From Bacillus sp. JCM 19058 (GTDB lineage: Bacteria > Bacillota > Bacilli > Bacillales_H > Bacillaceae_D): a stretch of DNA of 64,000 nucleotides. The notes beneath the pieces are model-generated. The model had not been told where the DNA came from. It worked only from the letters and a program-made list of their open reading frames with translations, and did not search any database. Position 1 is the stretch's first letter. Each line of letters starts with the position of its first letter. The stretch covers positions 6,064-70,063 of the forward strand of contig BAXO01000019.1 in the NCBI GenBank assembly GCA_001310555.1, in the 5' to 3' direction. Of the stretch, positions 20,495 to 30,825 are shown in pieces. The position numbers were made by a program, and so were the translations under genes.

Positions 20495-21367
20495 TTAATA
20501 AATCTCGTAAGCATCCTTTGGTAAAGCCCTGACATGCCTCAAGTGAGCGGTGACTTTTTTGTCATCTTCATGAGGGTATTCATAGTCGAGAGTTTCCGCG
20601 ACAAGAACCCCCATAATTCCAAACAGTTCCCCCATCGTAAACAGCGATTGCCAGATCTGCTCATATTCTGCGTTAGCATAGGTTTTCTTAAATTCATTCC
20701 AAACCTGAGGTTCAAGGTATTTCTCGAAATACTTCCCGTTCTTTCCTGCGCTTAGTGAAAAATTCGTTTCTATCCCGATCGACCATTCCAGCATTTGCAT
20801 GAGCATATCTCTGACCGGCCCATCGAGCATCGCTTTCGCATAGGATAGTTCTTCCCGCCACAAGCCTTTCGCCACATAAGTACTGACCCACCAAAACTCA
20901 TTACAACAATCAGAAAATCGCTTCGCTGTCGGTCGTGTGATCCAATAATCGCTATCATTGGCTGGAGGAAACGGTTCGATCAAGTTGTCCTTATCAAGAA
21001 GAAGTTGACTTAAGCTGTCACGACTAACGAGTGTAGACGCTTTCTCCGCAGGGATTAAACTAAGATCGATGCGATTGCCGTCCATGAACTGCATTAAATA
21101 CACGAAACTTCCATCATCAGCAGGCGGGATAAGTCGTATCTCCTCAGGCATTTGCATGATCATCAATTCACCGAATCGCTCGATCCAACGATGATCGGAC
21201 GTAAACGATTGGAGATTATTCACTACATATACAATGTCATAATCTCGAAAACAATCCTTCGGCACATTTGGATTCGCGCGAGAGCCATTCATAATTACCG
21301 CACGGATTCGTTCGTCCTCTTTAGCGGTGTTTACTATTAGATCAAGCATTTCTTTTTCACTTCTCAT
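20495..21367 (-). CDS. aadK: Aminoglycoside 6-adenylyltransferase
   Basis: 290 residues, intact, same length class as Bacillus AadK (284). Nucleotidyltransferase motif MNGSRANPNVPKDCFRDYDI (GSR then DxD), then WIERFGELMIMQMPE and MDGNRIDLSLIP. The enzyme transfers AMP to streptomycin-type aminoglycosides. Chromosomal copies are common in Bacillus, so this may be intrinsic. It starts at the ATG at 21367 behind GGAGGGC. An APH-family gene is the upstream neighbour in the same direction. Confidence 0.93.
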   Translation of the reverse strand: MRSEKEMLDLIVNTAKEDERIRAVIMNGSRANPNVPKDCFRDYDIVYVVNNLQSFTSDHRWIERFGELMIMQMPEEIRLIPPADDGSFVYLMQFMDGNRIDLSLIPAEKASTLVSRDSLSQLLLDKDNLIEPFPPANDSDYWITRPTAKRFSDCCNEFWWVSTYVAKGLWREELSYAKAMLDGPVRDMLMQMLEWSIGIETNFSLSAGKNGKYFEKYLEPQVWNEFKKTYANAEYEQIWQSLFTMGELFGIMGVLVAETLDYEYPHEDDKKVTAHLRHVRALPKDAYEIY

Positions 21368-21492
21368 TCAAAGCCCTCCAATAATTTTATTTTACTAACT
21401 AGTTAATAAAGGTGTTGGAGGTCCTCGAGCGTAATAGGTGACAATCAGTTATAATTTGTTTAGTTTTTTTCTTCATGAAATCAGCCTACCTT

Positions 21493-22351
21493 TCACCGAA
21501 ATGACTTTATACCAGCTTCAAATGCTTCGGGATCGTTATTTTCCAGTCCAAACAGCGCTTCTTGAAGAGCAAACGTCCCTTTGTAAAAGGCTACTCGCCC
21601 CATCAACCCTGCAACCTCCGGATGTTCGTCAATGAGTAGCTGGATGAAGCGCTTTCCGTAAGAAGCGAGCAAGGCAGCATAATCGACAGCCGGATCGCCG
21701 ATTCCCGCTGAGCCAAAATCGATAATACCACTAATCTTAGTCTCAACGGAATCATACAAAATGTTCGTCGTCCCAAAATCTCCATGAATCGGCACTAAAG
21801 CAATCTCTAAGTTCGCTTTATCTTCAAGATAGCTTAAAAAAATGCTTATCTGTCCATTGCCGCGATTGACGACTCATAAAAGGGTACAGCTTTGTTTGAA
21901 TTCGTTCATACAGTTCCGCCCACTTGAGATACCCGTTCTCGTCGTTCTGAGCAATGTCTGCAGCGGGAATACTATGCAGTTCATTTAGAAATAAGCCTAA
22001 TTGTCCAGCTAAACGACGTAGGACGTGTTCATTCTTAATTTCCTCTAATATATCCCTTATGAGCGGCTCCCCTCCGATTTTCTTATAGCCGATAAACGCC
22101 TGGCCAACCGTACTTTCGACGTTCTGATAAATCGGACGAGGGACAGCGAGTGAAACATCCTCCCCGACGCGATTCAAAAACTGAGCTTCAAATGCTAGCT
22201 GGTTGATTCCTTCCGCGTACTTCGGGAAACGGAAAATAATCTCCGAGTTCACCTGGAGCAGGACATTATTTTGTCCCGATTCGAGCTCGATTACATCAGT
22301 AAGGTGAAGCTCAGGATAATAGTGTCTGATCACTTCGCAAAAATGTTTCAT
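21493..22351 (-). CDS. APH-family phosphotransferase (frameshifted)
   Basis: Protein-kinase-like small-molecule kinase. ATP-binding region LESGQNNVLLQV; catalytic loop IHGDFGTTNILYD; metal motif GIIDFGSAGIGDPAVDYA. The frames join at a run of seven A (21836-21842), giving about 286 residues. The substrate may be an aminoglycoside, but close relatives act on other molecules. I place the start at the ATG at 22351 (MKHFCEVIRHYYPE) because GAGGAGACCTACA precedes it. The open frame continues up to 22624 without resembling this family. Confidence 0.85.
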
Positions 22352-22636
22352 TGTAGGTCTCCTCAATTTAAACCGATAAGATGCAATTTTATTTGAGGGC
22401 AGTTGTAACCAAAGCGGTTTCCCTATCGATATAACTCCCTGATTGAGAGGATATGCGTGCCGTTCAGATGGATCAAAAACAGCTTTTTCCATTGAAAGCG
22501 TTCGGCACAAGCGCCTCCAAGAATAGACCCTACTTTTTTCCAACTGTCTAGTTATTTTTATACTAAGCTCTCTTACTAAGTTTATCAAGCGATCTTGATT
22601 AAAAATCGGTGTTCGCTTCTTCATCGTGAATGAAGG
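22352..22636 (-). other. Open stretch before the APH gene, no assigned gene
   Basis: The APH frame is open upstream to an ATG at 22624 for 91 more codons (KRTPIFNQDRLINLVREL and onward), with no family resemblance and no good ribosome site checked at its start. It may be a chance extension, an upstream leader or a fused remnant. Confidence 0.4.
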
Positions 22637-23346
22637 CTAAGGGCTAAGCTTACTGATTTTCCAATTTGGTTGTCGGCCATCGTTCAAGCTGTTCTGCATA
22701 TCCCAAAACATATATTCAAAGCGGCTCGTGTTGATAACAATTTCCTCTAAAAACGCGAGCTCATGCTCTGGCTTGTCTTGTGCAACCTTGTTCATGAGGC
22801 GATACACTCATTCGCCAATATTGTAAATTCCTCCGAAGCATACATCCGTACCCAGTCCCCATACAGCTCATGCTCTACGGCCCCTGGCCATGACGCTAAT
22901 ACCTTTCCAATATAATTATAGCTCCAGGCGCATGCCAGTACTGATGCGACTATATTTTCAATCGCGCCGCGTTGGGAGACATTCAGCATATAACTCGTAT
23001 AAGCAGTCATCGTCGCTGAAGGCTCAGTCGCTTCTAATTCTGCCCGTGATATATTAAACTTTTCTGCGTAATTGCGGTGTAGCTCCATTTCATCATTTAA
23101 AGTTCCGTGTAACAAGTTAGCAAATCTCGTCATCGTCTCCAAATCGTTTGCTTTAACACAGCCTAATGCAAATAAGCGTGAATACTCGATTAAGTAAATA
23201 TAGTCTTGCTTCAAATAATGTTTGAATTTGTTTTGTTCCAACCAGCCTTCGCCAATCCCTTTAACAAATGGGTGCTTTAAGTAGCTCTCCCAAATTGGTT
23301 GAACTTTTTGCCACAATCGATCTGTAAATAGAATAGACAATCTCAT
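22637..23346 (-). CDS. tenA: Aminopyrimidine aminohydrolase TenA (frameshifted at the 3' end)
   Basis: Thiaminase II fold enzyme that salvages thiamine breakdown products to HMP. Motifs: HPFVKGIGEGWLEQNKFKHY, QDYIYLIEYSRLFA, ACAWSYNYIGK, the typical all-helical TenA pattern with active-site Tyr and Cys. The visible frame ends at 22792; after a break near 22798 it continues RLMNKVAQDKPEHELAFLEE to 22637, about 236 residues as usual. The ATG at 23346 follows AGAGGTG. It stands alone under a TPP riboswitch. Confidence 0.95.
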
Positions 23347-23356
23347 CACCTCTAAC

Positions 23357-23402
23357 CTTTTTTTTGAAAAAAAACGAAAATACCCCATTCCTAGTCAAAG
23401 GA
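23357..23402 (-). terminator. Riboswitch-controlled intrinsic terminator before tenA
   Basis: On the minus strand CCCCATCC pairs with GGAATGGGG, followed by TATTTTCG and a run of T. It lies between the TPP aptamer and the tenA start, so it is the expected expression platform. Confidence 0.75.
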
Positions 23403-23443
23403 TGGGGGTTTGCATAGTACTCAATTAATCTCGTAGTACATAC

Positions 23444-23534
23444 ACCACTTCCCTCCGCTAGTTTTAACTAGATCAGGTTCTAAGAGTCAAGAATACTTTC
23501 TTTCTCAGCAGCATTCAGCTGCTCCCCTAGTGGT
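23444..23534 (-). ncRNA. TPP riboswitch (THI element)
   Basis: The minus strand contains the aptamer core: GGGGAGC, then UGCUGAGA, then GACUCUUAGAACCUGAUC, then CUAGCGGAGGGAAGUGG, closed by ACCACT/AGTGGT. It binds thiamine pyrophosphate and switches off the downstream tenA through the terminator. Confidence 0.95.
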
Positions 23535-23837
23535 TCTCAATTATATTTAATTGTACCTTAATTACAACAAATAAGTGTGAAAAAAAGCAAATGTTAGAAC
23601 GATGTCGATTGACCCGTTTAAGGTTCTCTAGTTTGAGAGTTGTTGCTATCACGATCCCGCTCTAAAGTTGAGTAACACGTCAACTTGTATTGGCAGAAGG
23701 TGAAATGAGTTCGTCGAAATTGATACGCCTAACGCCATTTGCTTAGACTTCCATACTTCTAATACTTTCTTTTTTTCTAATTTATCCGTTCGCTTGGCAA
23801 CGGATTTCCATATAAATACGTACCGAATAAACTACTG
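23535..23837. other. Intergenic region, promoter of tenA expected
   Basis: AT-rich, no gene seen. The tenA promoter should lie near 23540-23600 on the minus strand. The rest shows no RNA or repeat that I recognise. Confidence 0.4.
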
Positions 23838-24987
23838 TTATTTGTAGACGAGTTTTCTTAGTAATGCATCAGCTGGCCCTTGTAAACTCTTCCTTTCAAG
23901 AAGAACAGCTAGTATAATTCCAGACACCCAAATCAAGATGGCGATTCCAAATGCTCCTGCCCCATTTATCACACCACCTAATCCTAGGGCTACGGGAGAG
24001 AGAAGAATGACAAGCATAGTTTCTTGATATAAGTAAAATGTAAGTGATCTTTTTCCTACAGATGTAAGTAGCTTCGTTGCCGTTTGACTATTATTGTAGG
24101 GAGAGATACTTAAAATCGCAAATAGAGCAGTGTAACCAAATCCGCCAGCGAGTCCAGTAAACATATGGAGAACAGCTGCCATAGTTAATGCACCCGGCTA
24201 GGATCCCAAACCTGTACTCCATACAGGGCCAAGGGAATAGCCCCTAAAACAGAGAGGGTAATTCCGATAATCGAGGTTCTTAATAAGAGAGTTTTGTACT
24301 GATCAGGATGTTGAATCCAATCTTTACTGCCTATCCAAACGCCTACCATTATCGCTAATAGCATTGGGAAGAGAAATAATTGAGATAACACGATAAATGG
24401 AAAACTAAACAAATTTGTCATCACTTTGTCGATATAACTATGTGCAGGATCAACCATCCCATAACTTCACCTTCACTGTTCAACAATTTAAAGGACTCTA
24501 CAAGCGGTATAATCATAAAATAAATAATACTTAATATAAAAATCATTCGTACTTTCGTTTTCGTGGATTTAAAAAGAACCCAACTAACTAACAATATCGA
24601 AAACCCGTAAAACGCTAGAATGTCCATACCCCCAATAATAACTAGGTGTATAAAACCGAATAACAACAAATAAAATGCGCGCCAACGTAGAAGGCGTTTG
24701 ATCTGTTCCTTCGGGGTGCCTTTTTTTAGTTGTCTTTGTACCATGAATGCTAATCCAAAACCAAATAATATTGCGAACATTGGATACGCTCGCCCATCTA
24801 CTAAAATAATACCTAGAAAGTTGACAAAGTGATCTGCTAGATGATCACCAAAGGGACGCGTTGCATCATTTAGTTCAGCATGAAATAGGTATAATGGTGC
24901 GTGGGCGGCTACAATTAGTAAAAGCATAAACCCTCGCCCAAGGTCAGGAGCAAGAAATCGCTCATGCATAATACGTTTCTCTTTCAC
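23838..24987 (-). CDS. DUF418 (YeiB-type) membrane protein (frameshifted)
   Basis: Polytopic membrane protein. It begins with the hallmark LAPDLGRGFMLLLIVAAHAP, then FALFGFGLAF-like AILFGFGLAFMVQRQ, and ends with the DUF418 domain (GKRSLTFYLYQETMLVIL). The three frames join near 24460 and 24185 into about 383 residues. The start is GTG at 24987 behind GGGGGGAGGG. Relatives are thought to be transporters or acyl-modifying membrane proteins; function unknown. Confidence 0.88.
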
Positions 24988-25251
24988 AGTTAACCCTCCC
25001 CCCGTATTCACTTTCACCTTCCAATAATTTTCGTGCCTGAAAGATATTAAAAAAACTATCGGATAATGGACGCCCTCGCCACACCTCCTTAAACAAGATG
25101 AGTAAAAAAAGCCGAAATCTTTACCATAAGTAGTGAATGAAGTAGTCCTAATTAATGAAATGGTCGAAGCGGACAAGTTAAGTTGGTTTGATCATCCGTA
25201 GGTGTGAGAATTCACATTTTTCACTTCCTTGTTGATCTCAATCTATACAAA

Positions 25252-25273
25252 AAAGAGCAGTGTTCCCACTGCC
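25252..25273 (-). terminator. Intrinsic terminator on the minus strand
   Basis: Arms AGGGCAGTG and CACTGCTCT on the minus strand, followed by TTTTTT. It sits about 70 bp after repeat R1 in that direction. Confidence 0.7.
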
Positions 25274-25340
25274 CTCCGACACATTCCATTCATTAATCCA
25301 TGACTTCCGACATATTCATACGAATCGTAACAAAAGCGCA

Positions 25341-25485
25341 AAGTGCCCGCTTGAGCACCGGACAAACTAGGCTATGTTCGCGGAAATAAAGGAAACACAG
25401 GGATGGAAGGAACTGATGTTGATTTATCGTATGGAAACAAAGGAAGCTTGCTCGTTGTTGGGCACTTGGAGCTAGACAGGCTTTC
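25341..25485. repeat. Dispersed structured repeat, copy R1
   Basis: Closed by AAGTGCCC (25341-25348) and GGGCACTT (25460-25467). It shares CGGACAAACT, GAAGCTTGCTCGTT and an AGGCTTT tail with copy R2 at 58764-58846. R1 is longer in the middle. The shared blocks and the compensatory difference in the closing stem suggest a conserved fold. No known family is recognised. Confidence 0.55.
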
Positions 25486-26107
25486 CTAAAATGAAAAATC
25501 ATTCACATTCATAATTACAGAAGATTCAGTTTTTTTATTGCCTTCAAAATTCTTTCCCAGTGTTATGATAATGATACAGCCAATTGCTCATCGCACCCTA
25601 ACAAACGGAATTTCCCATGTGAACAATTGTAAGCAGATTCTATACGCTTCTTTCACCACTAATGCAAAAGGTGAAACTCTCTACTAATGGTGAATCTGAC
25701 TTTTTTTCACATAAATAAAGCAGGATGTAGCTCCTGCTTCAATGTATTTGATAGACATGGCAAAAATGAAGGAAAACAATGGGGAGAAACAGCCTTTTTA
25801 CGTTTTCCTTATTTTCTGCTGTTTTGAGTTCGATTATTTCGCATCATTGACCCTACGTCCCGTGCCCGGTATATCGGAATGGAAAGTTCTCAAATTAAAG
25901 AAGAGAGAAAATTCTGTCATTTATCTATAGCTGATCAGACGAGGTTTATTTTGCTGTCAAATCCTTAATCATGCGGATAATCAATTGATCTCAAGCAATT
26001 GAGCAGAGATTAGAATGTTTTTTCGCTAAGTAGTTAATCTTCCGTCTATTGCGGTAGCCTTCGACACTACAGTAGCTCAAATGGTTCATCAAACGCCTTT
26101 TCATCCG

Positions 26108-26398
26108 TTATAGACCATCCGCTTCCTTCCGCTGCTCATCCATGTAGTGACCTTGATGCTGTCCATGACCTTGATGATTGCCATTATGGTCGTGATGCAT
26201 ATGGTGTGCATGGTGGCCATGATGCTGACCATGATGTTCGTGATGCATATGATGTGGATGGTGGCCATGATGCTGACCATGATGCATATGATGTGGATGG
26301 TGACCATGATGGTCATGATGCATATGGTGTGGATGGTGAAAATGATGATGGTAATGGTGATGGTGTATATGCTGGCCATTATTATTATATTGATTCAT
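26108..26398 (-). CDS. Histidine-rich repeat protein, probable metal binder
   Basis: 96 residues starting MNQYNNNGQ. About half of the residues are His, in repeated units such as HHPHHMHHGQHHGHH and HHAHHMHHDHNGNHQGH, encoded by 20-40 bp DNA repeats. There is no Cys and no signal peptide. The composition fits storage or buffering of nickel, zinc, cobalt or copper, as in Hpn-like proteins, but this is inference. The ATG at 26398 follows AGGGGGATTGG. Slippage in the repeats may change its length between strains. Confidence 0.7.
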   Translation of the reverse strand: MNQYNNNGQHIHHHHYHHHFHHPHHMHHDHHGHHPHHMHHGQHHGHHPHHMHHEHHGQHHGHHAHHMHHDHNGNHQGHGQHQGHYMDEQRKEADGL

Positions 26399-26876
26399 CG
26401 TCCAATCCCCCTTTCTTGGTATAATTTTTGCTAATACAATGACATCATATGCTAAACACCTAGATGTGTTCATGAAAATTGACTCTTAAAATCCTACAGG
26501 AACTTGGCGCTTTTAAGTTGACTACATTTGACTGTTCTACACGATATTACAAGCACGATTCGGATCTCTTCAGGAACTCGACTCGCTATTTCTAACTGAG
26601 GATACCGTTACTACGTGCTGAATAGTGTAAAGCACTCGAATCCATTGCATTGGGTGCCTCCTAAAAGTAGGGAGAAGCTGAGCGCCTTTTCAGATTGATA
26701 AAAGCTATCCCCAAAGACTAGATAGCTACCCTGTCACTTAATTAAAGTCAAAAATAACCCAATCCCTTTGTCAGGATTGGGTTGTCGCGTACGCTTCTTC
26801 GTCTACCATTTCTCGATACGAAAGATAACTCTTATCAACATCGATAAAGGACAAATCGATTTCTCTCCTCGTATAC
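26399..26876. other. Intergenic region between His-rich gene and MFS transporter
   Basis: No gene seen. It contains the MFS terminator at 26757-26784. The remainder shows no strong repeats. Confidence 0.4.
26757..26784 (-). terminator. Terminator of the MFS transporter gene
   Basis: On the minus strand AACCCAATCC pairs with GGATTGGGTT and is followed by ATTTTTGAC, about 95 bp after the MFS stop codon. Confidence 0.8.
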
Positions 26877-28052
26877 TTAGGAATTAGTAAGCCCCTTCTG
26901 TTCTCGAGCGACACTTGACCTCGATAAAGAAAACAGTGCACATCCTAACGCAATTAAAACGAAGAAAGCACCAAACCACGCGTTATAAACTACCGGAAAT
27001 TGATTGACCATCATTCCACCGCTGCGGAGCCAAGGGCAATCCCAAGCTGCAGGGCGGACGTATTAAAGCTCTGCTGAATTCCAGAGGACTCTGGTGCCGT
27101 TTGAATCAAATAACTTTGCAAAGCAGGAGAAAGCGCCCAGCTTAGCAGCCCCCATATGATTAAGGCGACAGGAAAAATATAGAAAGCACGTGCTGCCAGT
27201 GGGAGGAGGAACAAAACGAGTGCAAACGATGATACTATGATAAGAATGCTCTTTTTCACTCCTATACGGTCGGAAATCCAACCGCCGACTCCACCCCCCG
27301 TAACTGCAGCCACTCCAAAGACAAAATAAGCAATGCTGATCCATAACGGATTCAGATCTAACGTTGCCTGTAAAAATGGCGTAAAATATGCATACATTGT
27401 ATAGTGACCAGCTAACATGAGCACAGTTACGAGATGAGCACTAACGATTTTTTCGTTTTTCAAAGAAGCAAGCTGTTGACGCAGTGGAATCATCGCTTCG
27501 GGAGTAAGTGGAGTTAAAAAGCGATAAATAATCACCATTGAGATGAGCGTTAAACTGGCGATGAGTAAAAAAAGGCGCTCGCCACCCAAACACATCACCA
27601 ATCAACACCCCAAGTGGAACCCCCAATACTAAAGAGCCGCTAATTCCCATTGAAACGATCCCGATTGCCCTCGCAATGTACTCCTTAGCAACGATTTTTG
27701 CCGAAATTGTCAGTGATAACACAACAATCAAGGCTGCGCTCAACGCCGTAAAAACTCGAGCGGTCATCAGCCATTCGAAGCTCGGACTCATAAATGCCCC
27801 AATATTCCCGATAAAGAAAAAAAACAATGACCACATATAGAGTCGCTTGCGCTCGACCTTTGCTGTTAAAGCAAGCAATACCGGGCCCGCAACAGCCAAG
27901 ACAAGCGCAAAGACAGTAATCAATTGACCAGCAGCACTGACTGTGATTTGCAAGTCCTCGGCAATGATTGGTAAAATTCCGCCGATTACTAGCTCAACCA
28001 TTCCGACGACAAAAGCAGAAAGCGCTAATACGTAAACTTTTATATTCATCAA
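26877..28052 (-). CDS. MFS transporter, DHA1/AraJ-like (frameshifted)
   Basis: Proton-driven efflux-type carrier with 12 expected helices. The N-terminal half [20 protein letters not shown] shows the MFS start; the second half includes [19 protein letters not shown] (motif A-like). The frames join near 27590, and a last break near 27015 leads to the true end [20 protein letters not shown] and a TAA at 26877. Joined length about 390 residues. The ATG at 28052 follows GAAGGGATT. The substrate is unknown; related proteins export sugars, arabinosides or drugs. Confidence 0.87.
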
Positions 28053-28252
28053 TATCTGAATCCCTTCGAAAGAAAACTCCAATAGAATGGTAACCTTTAT
28101 CGCCGAGAAAGGCAACTGATTTCGCCGGAGAGCAGCCGCAGCACTATTTACTATTTCACTTCAAAAATGGTCCGAGAAAAGGCTTGCGGTAGGTTAAGTG
28201 GAAAAAAAGCATACTTTCCTTCGCGCTTTGCATCCGCCCAAAGAGGACTAGA

Positions 28253-28297
28253 AAAATCGTCTCCTGCTCATGTAAGGACGAGCAAAAGACGATTTAT
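28253..28297 (-). terminator. Terminator of the GH43 gene
   Basis: On the minus strand AAATCGTCT and AGACGATTT flank an inner TGCTC/GAGCA stem, then TTTTTC. It is 46 bp past the GH43 stop. Confidence 0.75.
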
Positions 28298-28342
28298 TGA
28301 GAACATGCATAAGAAGGAGCCCCGACGGTCCCTTTCGTTCAG

Positions 28343-30650
28343 TTATGGACGATAAACATGAAAGTGGTGGAACTCTGCTGTTGATCCGTGTCCGGCTTGC
28401 GAAACAAGACCTATTTTCGTTTCAGATCCGGCGGGAAGACTCCAGACACCCCCGAATGTCCAATTCTCCCCATCACGGCTCGTTGCTGCACGGTAATTGT
28501 GCTCACCACTTTCTGGATCGATCGTATGGTGAATGCGTAGCCAAGTTGTATCAGCTGGAGGTCCCACCATCATGGCTCCGTACGGACCGTGTTCTTTAGC
28601 GAACTCAGTCCGTCTGCTCGTTCCAAACGCAACATGAACCAATTTTAAGTATTTGTCATCGTTTGAATACACGACCAATCCCGCTTGCTGGAACCCTCGG
28701 TCAGTATCGGTGCCGAGGTCAATTGACATTTTTGTTTCCACTGTATATTCACCTGTCGGGACATCACGTAACAGTACAGAAGCGTCATTCCTGTCTCCGT
28801 AAAGGTCTAAGTCCTGGGTGTCCCACCTATATACACCGTCGGTTAGTTCTCCATCAGGCGTTCTCACCCATGACCATGCTGGACCAAGAGCATCACCATC
28901 AAAATCGTCACTGTAAAGTGGGTCAAGGCTTCCAGCTTCCGGCTCTTTTACTTTTTCGGTGACAGCCTCATATAATTGGACTTTCCCTACATTATCTGCA
29001 TCCATTTTAGTACCAAGTGAAGCGACACCAACTGCCCCTTCTTTGTTTAAATTTTCTGGAAGAGTTCGCGTTTGCGTCGCTAGCGGATCACCTAGTCGAG
29101 CTTCGGTTACCTCGATGGTCATCGTCAAGTCTCTCACTTCAATTGCAAGATGATGCCACTTGCTAAAGTCAAAGTCCTCATAAAGTCGGGTCACCTCTTG
29201 GCCAATGCTTTCTCCTTCGACTATCGCATCCGTAACGAGTGCATGTTTGTTAGCATCAAGCCAAGCAATCGTGTAGTTGTTCGAGTCTTGATAAGCGACG
29301 ACTAGACCAGCTGCGCCTTTTGACTTAGCTGGAAGTCGAAGGTCCGCCTCTGCACGAAACTCAGAAGGTCCGTCCTCTTTACTAATGAGAAAGCTTTCTT
29401 TATTTGCCGACGCCTTCTGATGGACGTAACCACCAGCATCCATTTCATTTGCCAGCCTCCACCCCCCTTGACCTGCCCCTTCTTTCAGCCAGTCCTGATT
29501 AAGATTTTCCACCTCATTGAAGTCATCGCCGACATCCCAGGTCGTGACAGGGGCGAATTCACTTTCATCTGAAGCCCAAGCTCCTGCCCGCACCGTCGGC
29601 CAGCCGTCTATCCAATCTAACCGATCGATCATTAATGGACGGCGAGCGATTCCAGAGTGGGGCGGCAATAAATAAGGATTGTTTTTGTCTATTGCATGGT
29701 ACACGATCCATTGTTGTCCGGAAAGGTCTGTAGCAATTGAATGGTGTCCGTTCCCGACCCACCTGTTTCCATTCGAAGATAAGACAAGTGTACCTCCGCG
29801 CCGAGATTCCAACATAGATACCCCTTCGCTGTCTACAAACGGACCGAGTGGGCTTGTTGAACGACCGACATAAATTTGATAGCTGCTGAAAGGTCCGGCA
29901 CAGCAACCGCCTTCTGAGATAAACAGATAATAGTAATTTCCTTTTTTCACAACGTACGGCGCTTCAGCTTGATCGCCATACGTCAGCTCCACGACTTCGC
30001 CGATCACACGTTTCCCATCATGAGAAAGCTCCGCCCCACATAGTGAACCATAGCTTCCCCAGTACAGATAACGAGTTCCGTCATCATCCGTAAATACCGC
30101 TGAATCGATCGCATGGGTAGGGCACACTCCTTGAGGCGTAACCTCTCCATGATCAGTCCAAGGCCCCGTAGGTGTTGGTGCAGTCGCAACGCCTACTGTC
30201 CAGAAATTCTGTTCACTGAAATGGGCAATAGAATAATATAAATAATATTCTCCATTCATGTATCGAACATCAGGTGCCCAATAGTTGGTACCGTCCCTCG
30301 GAACCCAGTCAGGCTTCGTTTCTTCGGTAAAAACGCCCCCTACATACTCCCAGTTGATCATATCCTTTGAGCGCAATATCGGTAAAGTGTGGAAGCTATC
30401 ATCACCGCTGCTTTGGAGTAAAGGGTCGGTTGTTCCATAGGAATACCAATAGCCGTCCTTCGCAAGAATGATCGCCGGATCGGGGAATGTATCCGCAACT
30501 CCTTCCGAAACAGGGTTCGTATACAATTGTTCTTCACTGTTTCGTTCGGCGTCCGCTTGTCCAGAGGCGGCAGGCATCGTCATTCCAAAGGCAAGGATAG
30601 CATAAAAAAAATGATTAATGGGCCTGAACCCTTTTTTTTGAGACTCTCAT
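28343..30650 (-). CDS. Secreted GH43 family arabinan endo-1,5-alpha-L-arabinosidase-like enzyme
   Basis: About 768 residues. The GH43 five-blade propeller shows the catalytic Asp in TFPDPAIILAKDGYWYSY, the second Asp in THAIDSAVFTDDDG, YGDQAEAPYVVKKGNYYYLF with the likely Glu, and GNGHHSIATDLSGQQWIVYH. Two C-terminal beta-sandwich modules follow (about 370-540 and 565-745), each with a WxxxR or FDGDALGPAWSW type start. The N-terminus is a signal peptide; its frame is broken around A/T runs at 30607-30640, and the true start is probably the ATG at 30650 behind AAGGAGGAAAC. It cuts arabinan side chains of pectin. A cre-like box lies upstream. Confidence 0.9.
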
Positions 30651-30688
30651 TTTGGCTGTTTCCTCCTTTATGTGCAAGTAAATTTTTC

Positions 30689-30702
30689 TGTAAACGTTTA
30701 CA
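30689..30702. promoter_or_regulatory. Catabolite-responsive (cre-like) palindrome
   Basis: TGTAAACGTTTACA, a perfect 14-bp palindrome 39 bp before the GH43 start. It matches the consensus bound by CcpA or other LacI-type regulators. Half-like copies GGTTTACATCC (30756 on) and TAATCGTTTACAT (30813 on) lie further upstream, so several operator contacts are possible. Confidence 0.7.
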
Positions 30703-30825
30703 TAATCGATCACGAGCTCCCTCTTTCATTCATTGGCATAGAGCTTATAACAACGGTTTACATCCACATGCAATGAAAAGAGCTTACAACAAGCGCATTA
30801 CGACTTACCGAGTAATCGTTTACAT

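Larger units (their letters stand above)
24988..26107. other. Long gene-poor region
   Basis: No convincing protein gene. It holds a minus-strand terminator hairpin (25252-25273), the structured repeat R1 (25341-25485) and a hairpin AAGCAGG/CCTGCTT at 25718-25741. Short open frames at 25293-25502 and 25742-25930 lack family features; the first is inside the repeat. Confidence 0.5.

Noticed and set aside
25293..25502. 69-codon minus-strand protein
   Set aside because: It lies inside repeat R1, lacks a clear ribosome site, and its open frame is likely by chance.
26150..26370. CRISPR-like short repeats
   Set aside because: Repeats are contiguous coding repeats of His-rich motifs without unique spacers.
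26147..26434. Met-rich and Asp/His-rich open frames on the plus strand opposite the His-rich gene
   Set aside because: They are the antisense of His codon repeats (CAT/CAC becomes ATG/GTG). The minus frame has a proper ribosome site and sensible protein.
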